Below, one piece after another: positions 47,226 to 55,774 of a DNA stretch of 64,000 bases. The notes beneath the pieces were generated by a model. The model was not told the DNA's origin. It did not search any database and worked only from the letters and a program-made list of their open reading frames with translations. The stretch spans positions 1 to 64,000 of the forward strand of contig JAHDHH010000015.1 in the NCBI GenBank assembly GCA_020631405.1, read 5' to 3'. Numbering within the stretch: the first letter of the stretch is position 1; every line of letters starts with the position of its first letter. The position numbers and the translations under genes are program-made. Origin of the DNA: Saprospiraceae bacterium. GTDB taxonomy: Bacteria; Bacteroidota; Bacteroidia; Chitinophagales; Saprospiraceae.

Positions 47226-48803
47226 ATGATTGAAAAGAAACTAATTGATTTTGAATTGCTACCTTTTAGTCAACGAGACAAGGACTACAATGCCCAATCT
47301 AAGCAATTAGCCTCTTTCATAACCGAATTTCCAAGTGTAGAAAGTTTAATCTCTCAAGCAAAAACAAAGCAACAATCTCCAATTAACAGAAAACTACTGG
47401 TAAGTACTCTAAAAAGGCAATACAAGGGGGTAAGTCAATCACAGCAGACTCTCGCAAATATAGAATCACTGTTACAGGATAACACCTTTACTGTCATCAC
47501 AGCTCACCAGCCATCTCTACTTACTGGACCACTATACTTCATTTTTAAAATCTTGAACTGTATAAATCTAGCTGAGGAACTCAACGCTGAGCAACAAGAA
47601 TTCGACTTCGTGCCAGTATTCGTTAGTGGTGGAGAAGACCATGATTTTGACGAAATCGCCACATTCAAACTATTTAAAGAAACTATCGAGTGGCAAGCGG
47701 AGTCAGGAGGACCAGTCGGGCGGATGCCAATTACAGGCCTTGACAAGGTATTGGAGCAAACTATCGACATATTAGGTCCTCGGTCTCAAGCACTAGACTT
47801 GATTTCCACTCTACAAGGTTTTCTAACTCAGGCTACCAACTATAATAGCTTTCAACGACTTCTAGTGAACCATCTTTTTGGCAAGTATGGTATAATCTAT
47901 TTCTCTACAGATGACGATGCTTTAAAACAAGAATTAGCCCCTATATTCAAGAAGGAATTAGTTGAGCAAGTAAGCAAACCCTTAGTCACAGCACAGCAAG
48001 AAAAACTAAGAGACCTAAGCTATACTGACCAGGCTTATGCTAGGGATATCAACATTTTTTATATCAAGGATGGACTCAGGGAGAGAATCGAGAGTATAGA
48101 TGGTTCTTTCCAGGTTTTGAATACAGATATCACATTCAGCACAGAAGACATTGATGATCATCTAACACATTTTAGTCCCAATGTAGTGCTAAGACCATTA
48201 TGTCAAGAATACTTACTGCCCAATGTTGTCTATATAGGAGGAGGCGGTGAGCTAGCGTATTGGGTGGAGAGAAAGTTGCAATTTGAAGCTTTTGACATCC
48301 CATTTCCCATATTAATGAGAAGGAACTCTGCTGGACTGATTAGTCAGAAACAACTGAAGTCTTGGGAGCAACTCGGATTTACGACTGAGGACATGTTTAA
48401 GCCGACACATGTGATTGCTAACCAGTTTTTGGAAAACTCAGATACTTCTTTTGACCTTTCTGTACAGAGAACGTCTGTGGAAGAAACTTTTGCATCTATC
48501 AAGGCTCTTTCAGAACAGATAGACAAGTCTATTTCATCAAGCGTAGATGCTGCTAAAGTGAAAGAACTTAAGGTTATCGATCAATTAGAAGCTAGGATAA
48601 AGCGAAGTGTCAAGCAGAAATATGATGTTGACCTGAATAAGTTGAATAAAGTACAAGAGACTATCAGTCCAAATGGCAAGCTTCAAGAACGATCAGATAA
48701 TATCGTCACCTATATCTCTAAGTATGGCATTGGATTAATTGATGACATCAAGGATAATTTAGACCCAATTACTGACAAGTTTACCTTACTTATACTTCAG
48801 TAA
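47226..48803 (+). CDS. bshC: Bacillithiol biosynthesis cysteine-adding enzyme
   Basis: 525 residues, normal for BshC, which adds cysteine to glucosaminyl-malate in the last step of bacillithiol synthesis. Signature segments: TAHQPSLLTGPLYFIFKILNCI, FVSGGEDHDFDEI, PLCQEYLLPNVVYIGGGGELAYW and a C-terminal coiled coil. The last 14 bases overlap the end of convergent accD. BshA and BshB are not in the window. Confidence 0.94.
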   Translation: MIEKKLIDFELLPFSQRDKDYNAQSKQLASFITEFPSVESLISQAKTKQQSPINRKLLVSTLKRQYKGVSQSQQTLANIESLLQDNTFTVITAHQPSLLTGPLYFIFKILNCINLAEELNAEQQEFDFVPVFVSGGEDHDFDEIATFKLFKETIEWQAESGGPVGRMPITGLDKVLEQTIDILGPRSQALDLISTLQGFLTQATNYNSFQRLLVNHLFGKYGIIYFSTDDDALKQELAPIFKKELVEQVSKPLVTAQQEKLRDLSYTDQAYARDINIFYIKDGLRERIESIDGSFQVLNTDITFSTEDIDDHLTHFSPNVVLRPLCQEYLLPNVVYIGGGGELAYWVERKLQFEAFDIPFPILMRRNSAGLISQKQLKSWEQLGFTTEDMFKPTHVIANQFLENSDTSFDLSVQRTSVEETFASIKALSEQIDKSISSSVDAAKVKELKVIDQLEARIKRSVKQKYDVDLNKLNKVQETISPNGKLQERSDNIVTYISKYGIGLIDDIKDNLDPITDKFTLLILQ

Positions 48804-49653
48804 CTACCTGAGTTGATGCAAACAAACTTACTACTTCTTTGAGTTTTTCTTGAAGTTGGTGACGGTGCACGATAAAGTCTAAAAATCCATGCTCAAGCAA
48901 GAATTCTGAACGTTGAAAACCCTCTGGCAAATCACGCTTAATCGTTTCCTTAATCACCCTCGGTCCAGCGAATCCAATAAGTGCTTTTGGTTCTGAGAAG
49001 TTGATGTCGCCTAGCATGGCGAATGATGCTGTTACGCCTCCAGTGGTTGGGTCAGTCATGAAACTGATGTAAGGAATCTTATTCGCCGCAAGCACAGATA
49101 GCTTTGCTGAAGTCTTGGCCATTTGCATTAATGAAAATGCTGACTCCATCATCCGAGCTCCACCAGACTTACTTATAATCATAAATGGAGTCTTCTCTTG
49201 GATACTATAATCGATAGCCTTGCTAATTCTTTCACCGACTACCGAACCCATACTACCACCTATAAACTTAAAGTCCATTGCTGCAATCGTAAGTGGCTTC
49301 TTCCCTATTTTACCCGTGGCTACAGTAATAGCATCGCTAACTTCTGTATATTCTCTAGCACTATCAAGCCTAGCCTGATAAGTCTTCAGATCTTTAAACT
49401 CTAAAAAATCTTTGGATACGATATTCTCAAACAACAACTCATATTTGCCATCGAATAAGATCTCAAAGTAATCATGAGAACCAATACGTTCGTGATAATC
49501 ACATTTAGGGCAAACAAAGAGGTTTTCTACGAGCTCTTTCTGTGTAATAGTCTCACTGCACTTCTTACACTTATGCCAAACACCATCTGGTGCTTCTTTT
49601 TTATTTTTCGTTGCAGTTTGAATGCCGTCTGAAAACCTTTTAAACCATCCCAT
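48790..49653 (-). CDS. accD: Acetyl-CoA carboxylase carboxyltransferase subunit beta
   Basis: 287 residues. N-terminal zinc ribbon (Cys29, Cys32, Cys48, Cys51) then the crotonase-like carboxyltransferase domain (SGGARMMESAFSLMQMAKTSA, DPTTGGVTASFAMLGD, GFAGPRVIKET). Transfers carboxyl from biotin to acetyl-CoA, giving malonyl-CoA for fatty acid synthesis. A full promoter match lies upstream. Confidence 0.97.
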   Translation of the reverse strand: MGWFKRFSDGIQTATKNKKEAPDGVWHKCKKCSETITQKELVENLFVCPKCDYHERIGSHDYFEILFDGKYELLFENIVSKDFLEFKDLKTYQARLDSAREYTEVSDAITVATGKIGKKPLTIAAMDFKFIGGSMGSVVGERISKAIDYSIQEKTPFMIISKSGGARMMESAFSLMQMAKTSAKLSVLAANKIPYISFMTDPTTGGVTASFAMLGDINFSEPKALIGFAGPRVIKETIKRDLPEGFQRSEFLLEHGFLDFIVHRHQLQEKLKEVVSLFASTQVVTEV

Positions 49654-49704
49654 GTCTTAGTGTTTTGATATAAAAAGGATATGTTGTAGGGATCAACAAG
49701 TTCG

Positions 49705-49732
49705 CAAATTTAACTGTTATTTGGATTTACAA
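49705..49732 (-). promoter_or_regulatory. accD promoter
   Basis: TTG (49732-49730), a 17-base spacer and TAAATTTG (49712-49705) match both Bacteroidota boxes; the accD ATG is 51 bases further on. It lies in the 298-base accD-purL divergent gap, otherwise AT-rich and without further features that I can support. Confidence 0.55.
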
Positions 49733-49912
49733 TGAATGTGTATCCAATAAACTGGAAAAGGTATTTTCACATAATCGAAATCACTATATATAATCTATTG
49801 ACTGCACAATAGTTACTTAGAATTACATTGGAGTTAATTTTTTATAAAAAAATATAGAATCCAGAATAGGGATATGCGGGCTCACATGTAGAAAAATTAT
49901 ATATTATTTACC

Positions 49913-49920
49913 TACATTTG
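49913..49920 (+). promoter_or_regulatory. Putative -7 box for purL
   Basis: TACATTTG matches TAnnTTTG, 31 bases before the TTG start of purL. No -33 TTG at the right distance. No purine riboswitch is apparent in the short leader. Confidence 0.35.
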
Positions 49921-49951
49921 CATCTTAAGTTAATCTGATAAATATCACCTC

Positions 49952-52189
49952 TTGGCTAATCAAATCATCGATTTCTCAGTTGCTCAAAAGCTCGGTCTTA
50001 CGGAACCAGAATTTGAAAAGATTAAAGTAATACTTGATCGTACACCGAACTTCACAGAGCTCAGTATATTCTCTGTAATGTGGTCAGAGCATTGTTCTTA
50101 TAAAAACTCAATTAAGTATCTTAAACAACTGCCAAGAAGTGGGTCTGCCCTCCTAGTAGAAGCGGGAGAAGAGAATGCAGGATTGGTTGATATTGGAGAC
50201 GGATTAGCTTGTGCCTTCAAGATAGAATCGCACAACCACCCTTCGGCAATAGAGCCATATCAAGGTGCAGCGACGGGTGTAGGTGGAATACACAGAGACA
50301 TCTTTACAATGGGAGCTAGACCAATCGCAGCTATGAATAGCCTAAGATTTGGTGAACTAGACAGACCCCATACTCAACACCTAGTAAAGGGTGTAGTCAA
50401 AGGCATAGGTGATTATGGTAACTGCTTAGGGGTACCAACTATAGGAGGAGAAACATACTTCCACCCTTCTTACAATCAAAACATCTTAGTCAATGCCTTC
50501 TCTCTAGGTATTGTCAAGCATGGAGAGACTGTGTCCGCGACAGCAGAAGGTATTGGCAACCCTGTATACATAGTAGGGTCAGCTACTGGGAAAGATGGCA
50601 TCCATGGTGCTACATTCGCTTCAGCAGACCTTACAGAGGATTCTGCTAAAGACTTACCGGCAGTACAGGTTGGTGATCCATTCCAAGAAAAACTACTCTT
50701 AGAAGCATCCTTAGAAGCTATCAAAACTGGTGCAATCGTAGGTATGCAAGACATGGGAGCAGCTGGAATATCTTGTTCGACTTCAGAGATGAGTGCCAAA
50801 GGAGGTACAGGAATGAAGATAGACCTCTCAAAAGTTCCAACTCGACAGGCAGATATGAAGCCTTTCGAAATTTTACTCTCTGAGAGTCAAGAAAGAATGC
50901 TTATTGTTTGCGAAAAAGGTAAGGAATCTGTACTCGAGGCTGTATTTGACAAATGGGACTTAGAGTGTGAAATCATTGGCGAAGTCACTGACACAGGAAG
51001 ACTCGAGATGTACCATGATGGAGAACAAGTGGTAGACATCCCTTCACATGATCTAGTTCTAGGTGGTGGTGCTCCAGTGTACGATCGAGAGTTCGAAAGA
51101 CCAAAGTACTTAGATAAGTTAGAGGCGTTCGATATCAATAGTATAACAGACCTAACCATAGATGAGCTAAAGGAAGCAACTCTCTCAATGTTCTCTTCGC
51201 CGAACATAGCAAGTAAAAAATGGATATACGAGCAGTACGACAGTATGGTCAGAACAAATACACTAGGGACTAATGAGCCAAGTGACGCCAATGTCATCAG
51301 ACTAAAAGGTACTGACAAGGCTCTATTGTGCAGTGTAGATTGCAATGCATCTTACGTCTATGCTGACCCTTACAAAGGTGGTCTAATAGCAGTGTCCGAG
51401 GCAGCTAGGAACATTGTTTGTACAGGAGGTAAGCCAGTTGCTATCACGAATTGTTTGAATTTCGGAAACCCATACGATAAAGAAGTGTATTGGCAGTTTG
51501 TCAATGCCTTAAAAGGTATGGGAGATGCTTGTCTGAAGTTTGACACACCAGTGACTGGTGGTAATGTCAGCTTTTACAATCAGACACAACTACCTAACAA
51601 TACTACAGAGCCTATCTACCCTACTCCTACAATTGGAATGCTAGGCATGATGGAAGATATCAACAATAAGATGACTTTACACTTCAAGGAAAAAGGTGAT
51701 GTCATCTTACTCCTTGGTGAAACGAAAAATGACCTTGGACAATCAGAATATTTAAAGCATACTAAAGCAATGTATGAGACTAACTGTCCTTACTTTGACT
51801 TAGATGAAGAAGCCAATCTTCAAAGAGCAGTTAGTCAATTGATTCTTGACAAATCAATAAAATCAGCGCATGATATTAGTGATGGAGGGCTACTTATTGC
51901 CACCATAGAATCATGCATGCACAATGCACTTGGGTTTACAATAGAGAAACATGACCAAGCGTTAAGATTAGACGCTTTTGCATTTGGCGAAAGCCAGTCG
52001 AGAGTTATTGTAACTTGTGCTCCTGAGCAAGTAGAAGCAGTCAAAGATCTATGTAAAACTCACCATACAACATGCAAGATTTTAGGCCTAGTTACTGATG
52101 GTGACATGAGTGTCAATCATCATTCGATTGGCAAGTGTAGTGACTTTAGGCCTGTCTATGATACAACCTTAGAATCAATATTAAATTAA
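49952..52189 (+). CDS. purL: Phosphoribosylformylglycinamidine synthase II
   Basis: 745 residues, the small-type PurL that works with PurS and PurQ in purine synthesis. Conserved segments: [46 protein letters not shown] and the second AIRS-like half with [10 protein letters not shown]. The start is TTG: an in-frame stop lies seven codons upstream with no ATG between, and the next internal Met (43) is inside the conserved core. The next gene follows after 18 bases. Confidence 0.96.
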   Translation: MANQIIDFSVAQKLGLTEPEFEKIKVILDRTPNFTELSIFSVMWSEHCSYKNSIKYLKQLPRSGSALLVEAGEENAGLVDIGDGLACAFKIESHNHPSAIEPYQGAATGVGGIHRDIFTMGARPIAAMNSLRFGELDRPHTQHLVKGVVKGIGDYGNCLGVPTIGGETYFHPSYNQNILVNAFSLGIVKHGETVSATAEGIGNPVYIVGSATGKDGIHGATFASADLTEDSAKDLPAVQVGDPFQEKLLLEASLEAIKTGAIVGMQDMGAAGISCSTSEMSAKGGTGMKIDLSKVPTRQADMKPFEILLSESQERMLIVCEKGKESVLEAVFDKWDLECEIIGEVTDTGRLEMYHDGEQVVDIPSHDLVLGGGAPVYDREFERPKYLDKLEAFDINSITDLTIDELKEATLSMFSSPNIASKKWIYEQYDSMVRTNTLGTNEPSDANVIRLKGTDKALLCSVDCNASYVYADPYKGGLIAVSEAARNIVCTGGKPVAITNCLNFGNPYDKEVYWQFVNALKGMGDACLKFDTPVTGGNVSFYNQTQLPNNTTEPIYPTPTIGMLGMMEDINNKMTLHFKEKGDVILLLGETKNDLGQSEYLKHTKAMYETNCPYFDLDEEANLQRAVSQLILDKSIKSAHDISDGGLLIATIESCMHNALGFTIEKHDQALRLDAFAFGESQSRVIVTCAPEQVEAVKDLCKTHHTTCKILGLVTDGDMSVNHHSIGKCSDFRPVYDTTLESILN

Positions 52190-52207
52190 CATAAACAATA
52201 TCAGTCT

Positions 52208-53329
52208 ATGAGATATACTATTCATATTCTACTCCTAATTATTACCTCTTGTATTGCTATCCAGTGTACCAGTCCTCAACCTGGTATAAGCGTAACAGGT
52301 AATATGGAAGGCTCAGACAACTTAAACGTATACTTCGACAAAGTAAGCATGGACAATGCGATCACTGCACTAGGCCAAGGCAAGGCAGACGAGACTGGGG
52401 CATTTAGTGTTTCTACAGATCAAGATATTACTCCAGGAATATATAGAATTAGATTTGGGAGTAAGTCGGTAGATTTAGTATTTGATGGGTCCGAAAAGGA
52501 TGTAGTCATTGACGGAAATCTTGCAAGAATCAGTCAGTTAGACTATACTGTTCAAAATAGTGCATTGAGTGCTGACTATCACAGCAATATGAAGCAATTA
52601 ATCGAACGAAAAATAGATATCAATGCCTTACAAAACTATATGAAGACAGAGGCTAATCCATTAGTAGCTGCTACATTGAGTCATAAGGTTTTTCAAATGA
52701 ACCCTGCATTTTCAGAATTGTATAAATCAATAGGTACTAAGCTAACAGAGCAATATGGTGGATCATCATTTGCAACAGAATTTTCCAATAAATCTGCAGC
52801 TAGTATGACTAAAAAAGCACAAGGAGGTAGCTCGGGCAGAAGTTATGCTGTAAAAGTAGGTGAACAAGCACCTGATATCGCATTACCCGATGTCAATGGT
52901 AAGACTAAAAAACTCTCAGACCTACAAGGGCAAGTAGTATTACTTGATTTTTGGGCAAGTTGGTGTGGACCATGTAGAAAGGCTAACCCAGGAGTTGTTA
53001 AGATATACGATAAATATAAGGAGAAAGGCTTTACAGTATTCAGTGTATCATTAGATGGTCTGGATGAGAGAACAAAGAAGCGACTAGGAAATCCAGAAGC
53101 AATTGCTCAGAACATGGATAGATCAAAGCAAAGATGGCTAGATGCTATAGCAAAGGACCAACTAGCTTGGGACAACCATGTTAGTGACTTGAAGAAGTGG
53201 GATGCAGCTCCACTTGGCAGCTATGGAGTAAAGTCTATACCAACTACTTTCTTAATCGATAGAGATGGTAAAATAGCAGCTCTTAATCCTAAATACAACT
53301 TAGAAGAAGAAGTACTGAAAGTACTGTAA
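52208..53329 (+). CDS. TlpA-like thioredoxin lipoprotein with DUF4369-type N-terminal domain
   Basis: 373 residues. Lipoprotein signal with lipobox AIQC (Cys20). Residues about 27-100 form a DUF4369-like beta domain; a helical segment follows; from about 215 there is a thioredoxin/AhpC-TSA domain with LLDFWASWCGPCRKANP (CGPC). The cis-Pro loop SIPTTFLIDRDGKI is intact. About 35 helical residues are inserted between the LDGLDER strand and LGSYGVKSIP. Likely a periplasmic thiol-disulfide reductase. Runs with purL and ends at a strong terminator. Confidence 0.88.
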   Translation: MRYTIHILLLIITSCIAIQCTSPQPGISVTGNMEGSDNLNVYFDKVSMDNAITALGQGKADETGAFSVSTDQDITPGIYRIRFGSKSVDLVFDGSEKDVVIDGNLARISQLDYTVQNSALSADYHSNMKQLIERKIDINALQNYMKTEANPLVAATLSHKVFQMNPAFSELYKSIGTKLTEQYGGSSFATEFSNKSAASMTKKAQGGSSGRSYAVKVGEQAPDIALPDVNGKTKKLSDLQGQVVLLDFWASWCGPCRKANPGVVKIYDKYKEKGFTVFSVSLDGLDERTKKRLGNPEAIAQNMDRSKQRWLDAIAKDQLAWDNHVSDLKKWDAAPLGSYGVKSIPTTFLIDRDGKIAALNPKYNLEEEVLKVL

Positions 53330-53357
53330 TTCTAACAATGCTAAATAGAAACATAAG

Positions 53358-53386
53358 AGCCTAGTAGTTGATCTACTAGGCTTTTC
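53358..53386 (+). terminator. Rho-independent terminator after the TlpA-like gene
   Basis: A perfect 10-bp stem (53358-53367 with 53373-53382), five-base loop TTGAT, then TTTCTT. It ends the purL-TlpA transcript and sits one base before the end of the convergent membrane-protein gene, so it may serve both. Confidence 0.85.
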
Positions 53387-53812
53387 TTATTTATCGCCAT
53401 GCACCCGAGTGTCTTCGCGTTGGGCTATTTCAATAATCTTCCGCATGGTACGTAGTATCGTCAAAAGAACAAGGAATCCAAAAGTAAAGACTAAGTACAT
53501 CCACTTTAGAGATCCAGCCTCATTAATCGATATACCAGTGATCCAATAAGCACACCCACCACCAATACAAGCCACTATGACATAGCCAACAAGACTGAAC
53601 AACCAATAATTGTTTTGGTCAGAAGTATTGAGACTAAGTATGCTAGCAATCATGGCATAGAGTAACAAAAACGTAAAGGCTACCTCCCAGGAACTAGTAG
53701 AAGACTCAGATATCCCTGCGGATATTCCAATGCCTATAAGCATCATTACACTTAATACTAATACAATCCTCAATGGATGGATGTCTAAAGAAAAAATCGA
53801 TTCGTTTCCCAT
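53387..53812 (-). CDS. Hypothetical four-helix membrane protein
   Basis: 141 residues from the ATG at 53812 (the frame continues four codons to a TTG at 53824). Four predicted transmembrane helices (about 14-32, 43-60, 70-91, 102-124) and a short charged C-terminus. I do not recognise a family. Divergent from the Kazal lipoprotein gene and convergent to the TlpA-like gene. Confidence 0.65.
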   Translation of the reverse strand: MGNESIFSLDIHPLRIVLVLSVMMLIGIGISAGISESSTSSWEVAFTFLLLYAMIASILSLNTSDQNNYWLFSLVGYVIVACIGGGCAYWITGISINEAGSLKWMYLVFTFGFLVLLTILRTMRKIIEIAQREDTRVHGDK

Positions 53813-53836
53813 TATATGTAACAATAAGTATTCATC

Positions 53837-53844
53837 TAATTTTG
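53837..53844 (+). promoter_or_regulatory. Putative -7 box for the Kazal lipoprotein gene
   Basis: TAATTTTG matches TAnnTTTG, 30 bases before the ATG at 53875. No TTG at the expected spacing. Confidence 0.35.
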
Positions 53845-53874
53845 TTCTACCTTAACGTCAAATAAGCTAGTCAA

Positions 53875-54264
53875 ATGCGATATATTTTTTTTACTCTTTC
53901 TTTGTTGCTCATCATTGGTTGTTCTAAAGCAGTGGGCAAAATTGATACCACTTGCATCAATCCAAGTAAAGTAAGTCATCCTCGAGACTGCTCATACGAT
54001 TATGCACCGGTGTGTGGTTGTGACGAATCTACCTATAGAAATGCTTGTTTTGCAAAAGCTGCTGGCGTCAAAGAGTGGAGTGATGGTATCTGCCCTGAGA
54101 TGTGTATCGACCCCACTATCATCATTAGAGATCAAATATGCTATAGAGTTTCAGACCCTGTATGTGGTTGTGATGGCAATACCTACATCAATCCATGCTT
54201 TGCGAGGAAGCAGGGCATACTTGCTTTCACTCCTGGAGAATGTGGTGCTAGCGATGTGAAATAG
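53875..54264 (+). CDS. Lipoprotein with two Kazal-type protease inhibitor domains
   Basis: 129 residues. Lipobox LIIGC (Cys16). The mature part holds two tandem Kazal-like domains, each with the PVCGCD-x-x-TY-x-N-x-CFA-x-x-x-G core (about 46-72 and 98-125) and flanking cysteines for disulfides. Kazal domains are tight inhibitors of serine proteases and are sparse in bacteria. Lipid anchoring places it in the envelope, perhaps facing outward. The 3' end overlaps the convergent flippase gene by 17 bases. The family call is firm; target proteases are unknown. Confidence 0.88.
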   Translation: MRYIFFTLSLLLIIGCSKAVGKIDTTCINPSKVSHPRDCSYDYAPVCGCDESTYRNACFAKAAGVKEWSDGICPEMCIDPTIIIRDQICYRVSDPVCGCDGNTYINPCFARKQGILAFTPGECGASDVK

Positions 54265-55744
54265 CTGATTTGACCTTATGAAGGATGTCTTGGATGGTCT
54301 CATTGACTTCTCTTGAGATATTAAGTAAGAGACCTGCAAGTATAAATGTCAAAGTCAACAAGACTCCGAGTATAATAATCGACAAATAGGGATTAAGTCC
54401 AAAATCTATTGAGGATAGCCCAATAAATAGGACAATACCCAATACAAGTGTCTTGAGATTAGAAAGAGAAAAAGAATGCATCTTGAACTTAGCATAGATA
54501 TAGCCTGACTTCAAAACATTGAATAAGAGTAAGGCAATTACCGTAGCAATCGCTGCTCCAATAATTCCATAGTGTTGAATAAAATAAATATTCAAGACAA
54601 GGTTCAATACCGCCATGATCAGAATAAAGTATAAGTGAACCCTAAACTTCTCCGAGTATATGATTATGCTACTATTGATACTACACAAGGCGTCAACTAG
54701 CTTACCCGAGCCAAGTAATAAAAAGATCGTAGCATAACCTAGGAATGACTCGGGCTTACCTGAAATCTCAACAAGATGAGGTAAACTGAAGTATATCATC
54801 AAGAAAAATAACATTGCGATGAAGAAGAGGTTATTCCCTGATTGCTTATAGAGCTTCTGTATAGCAATTGTGTTATTGGTATGCCAATGTTCTGATACTA
54901 TAGGTTTAGCTATATTGATCACAGACTGTAGTGGAAGATTCAAGATATTGACAATGACTAGAATCTTAGCGTATATTCCATTGTCAGCCATGGTCAGGAT
55001 CAGTGGTATCATTACTAAGTCAAGTCTTGTGGTAATTAGGTTACCAATCCCATTAAGGCTACTGAACAATGAGAACTCTAGCATTGCTCTTTTGTTCTCT
55101 TCAGACCTAAACAGCCTTGGCATAGCTAACTTAAATGAGCCAATAGACAGGTCATATATGGTCAGAGCTGTTATCAATACTATGAAGAAAAACATAATAG
55201 CATAGACGATAACTAAGTCATCAAATTGATTGTACCACACAACTAAGAATGCGACTGGCAGATATATTTTGTAACCTACATTCTCTAGCAATTGAGGGAT
55301 GGCTATTCGCTTTTTGATAGAAGAAAAGCTGAATAAGATTCTTACTATTCCAAAGAAAAAACAAATGATTAAGAGCCAAATATCATTCGCTACCAATTGA
55401 TCTGGGTTGAAGTCAATTGACTCAAGCAAGCTAAGTAACAATGGTCTCAACAAGTAGTATGTTCCTGCAAATACACTAAAAGCAACCAAGTAAAGCCCTA
55501 ACACTAATCCAAAAAACTCTTGCTTTGGGCGATCAGAATACTGTGTGTAATACTTGACAATAATAGACGGTATACCTAAGGAGCCCAATGGTACTAGGAT
55601 GGCAGCTGTTGAGAATATCCAAGAAGCATAACCATAGAGTTCGTCATCAAGTGGATATATAAACAATACACTTGCAGCACCTATGAAGGTACCCAATATA
55701 CTTACTAATGTATACTTTACACTTTGACGCTTTACTACTCCCAA
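54248..55744 (-). CDS. Oligosaccharide flippase (Wzx-like)
   Basis: 498 residues with about fourteen transmembrane helices, MOP superfamily, expected to flip lipid-linked sugar units across the inner membrane. The N-terminus (RQSVKYTLVSILGTFIGAASVLFIYP) and the SLGIPSIIVKYY segment are typical of polysaccharide biosynthesis flippases. Start is TTG at 55744; no ATG occurs before the first helix. It lies 30 bases downstream of the YfhO-type gene, probably one transcript. Confidence 0.87.
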   Translation of the reverse strand: MGVVKRQSVKYTLVSILGTFIGAASVLFIYPLDDELYGYASWIFSTAAILVPLGSLGIPSIIVKYYTQYSDRPKQEFFGLVLGLYLVAFSVFAGTYYLLRPLLLSLLESIDFNPDQLVANDIWLLIICFFFGIVRILFSFSSIKKRIAIPQLLENVGYKIYLPVAFLVVWYNQFDDLVIVYAIMFFFIVLITALTIYDLSIGSFKLAMPRLFRSEENKRAMLEFSLFSSLNGIGNLITTRLDLVMIPLILTMADNGIYAKILVIVNILNLPLQSVINIAKPIVSEHWHTNNTIAIQKLYKQSGNNLFFIAMLFFLMIYFSLPHLVEISGKPESFLGYATIFLLLGSGKLVDALCSINSSIIIYSEKFRVHLYFILIMAVLNLVLNIYFIQHYGIIGAAIATVIALLLFNVLKSGYIYAKFKMHSFSLSNLKTLVLGIVLFIGLSSIDFGLNPYLSIIILGVLLTLTFILAGLLLNISREVNETIQDILHKVKSAISHR

Positions 55745-55774
55745 TGAGGCTTTAAGTTAATCTAACAGTTAGAA

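Noticed and set aside
49654-49951. A riboswitch or small RNA in the accD-purL gap
   Set aside because: Apart from two promoter-like boxes I see only AT-rich sequence without a convincing conserved stem or aptamer core.
50476-51345. Minus-strand open frames inside purL
   Set aside because: They are shadows of the purL reading frame with no recognisable domain, start region or conservation signal.
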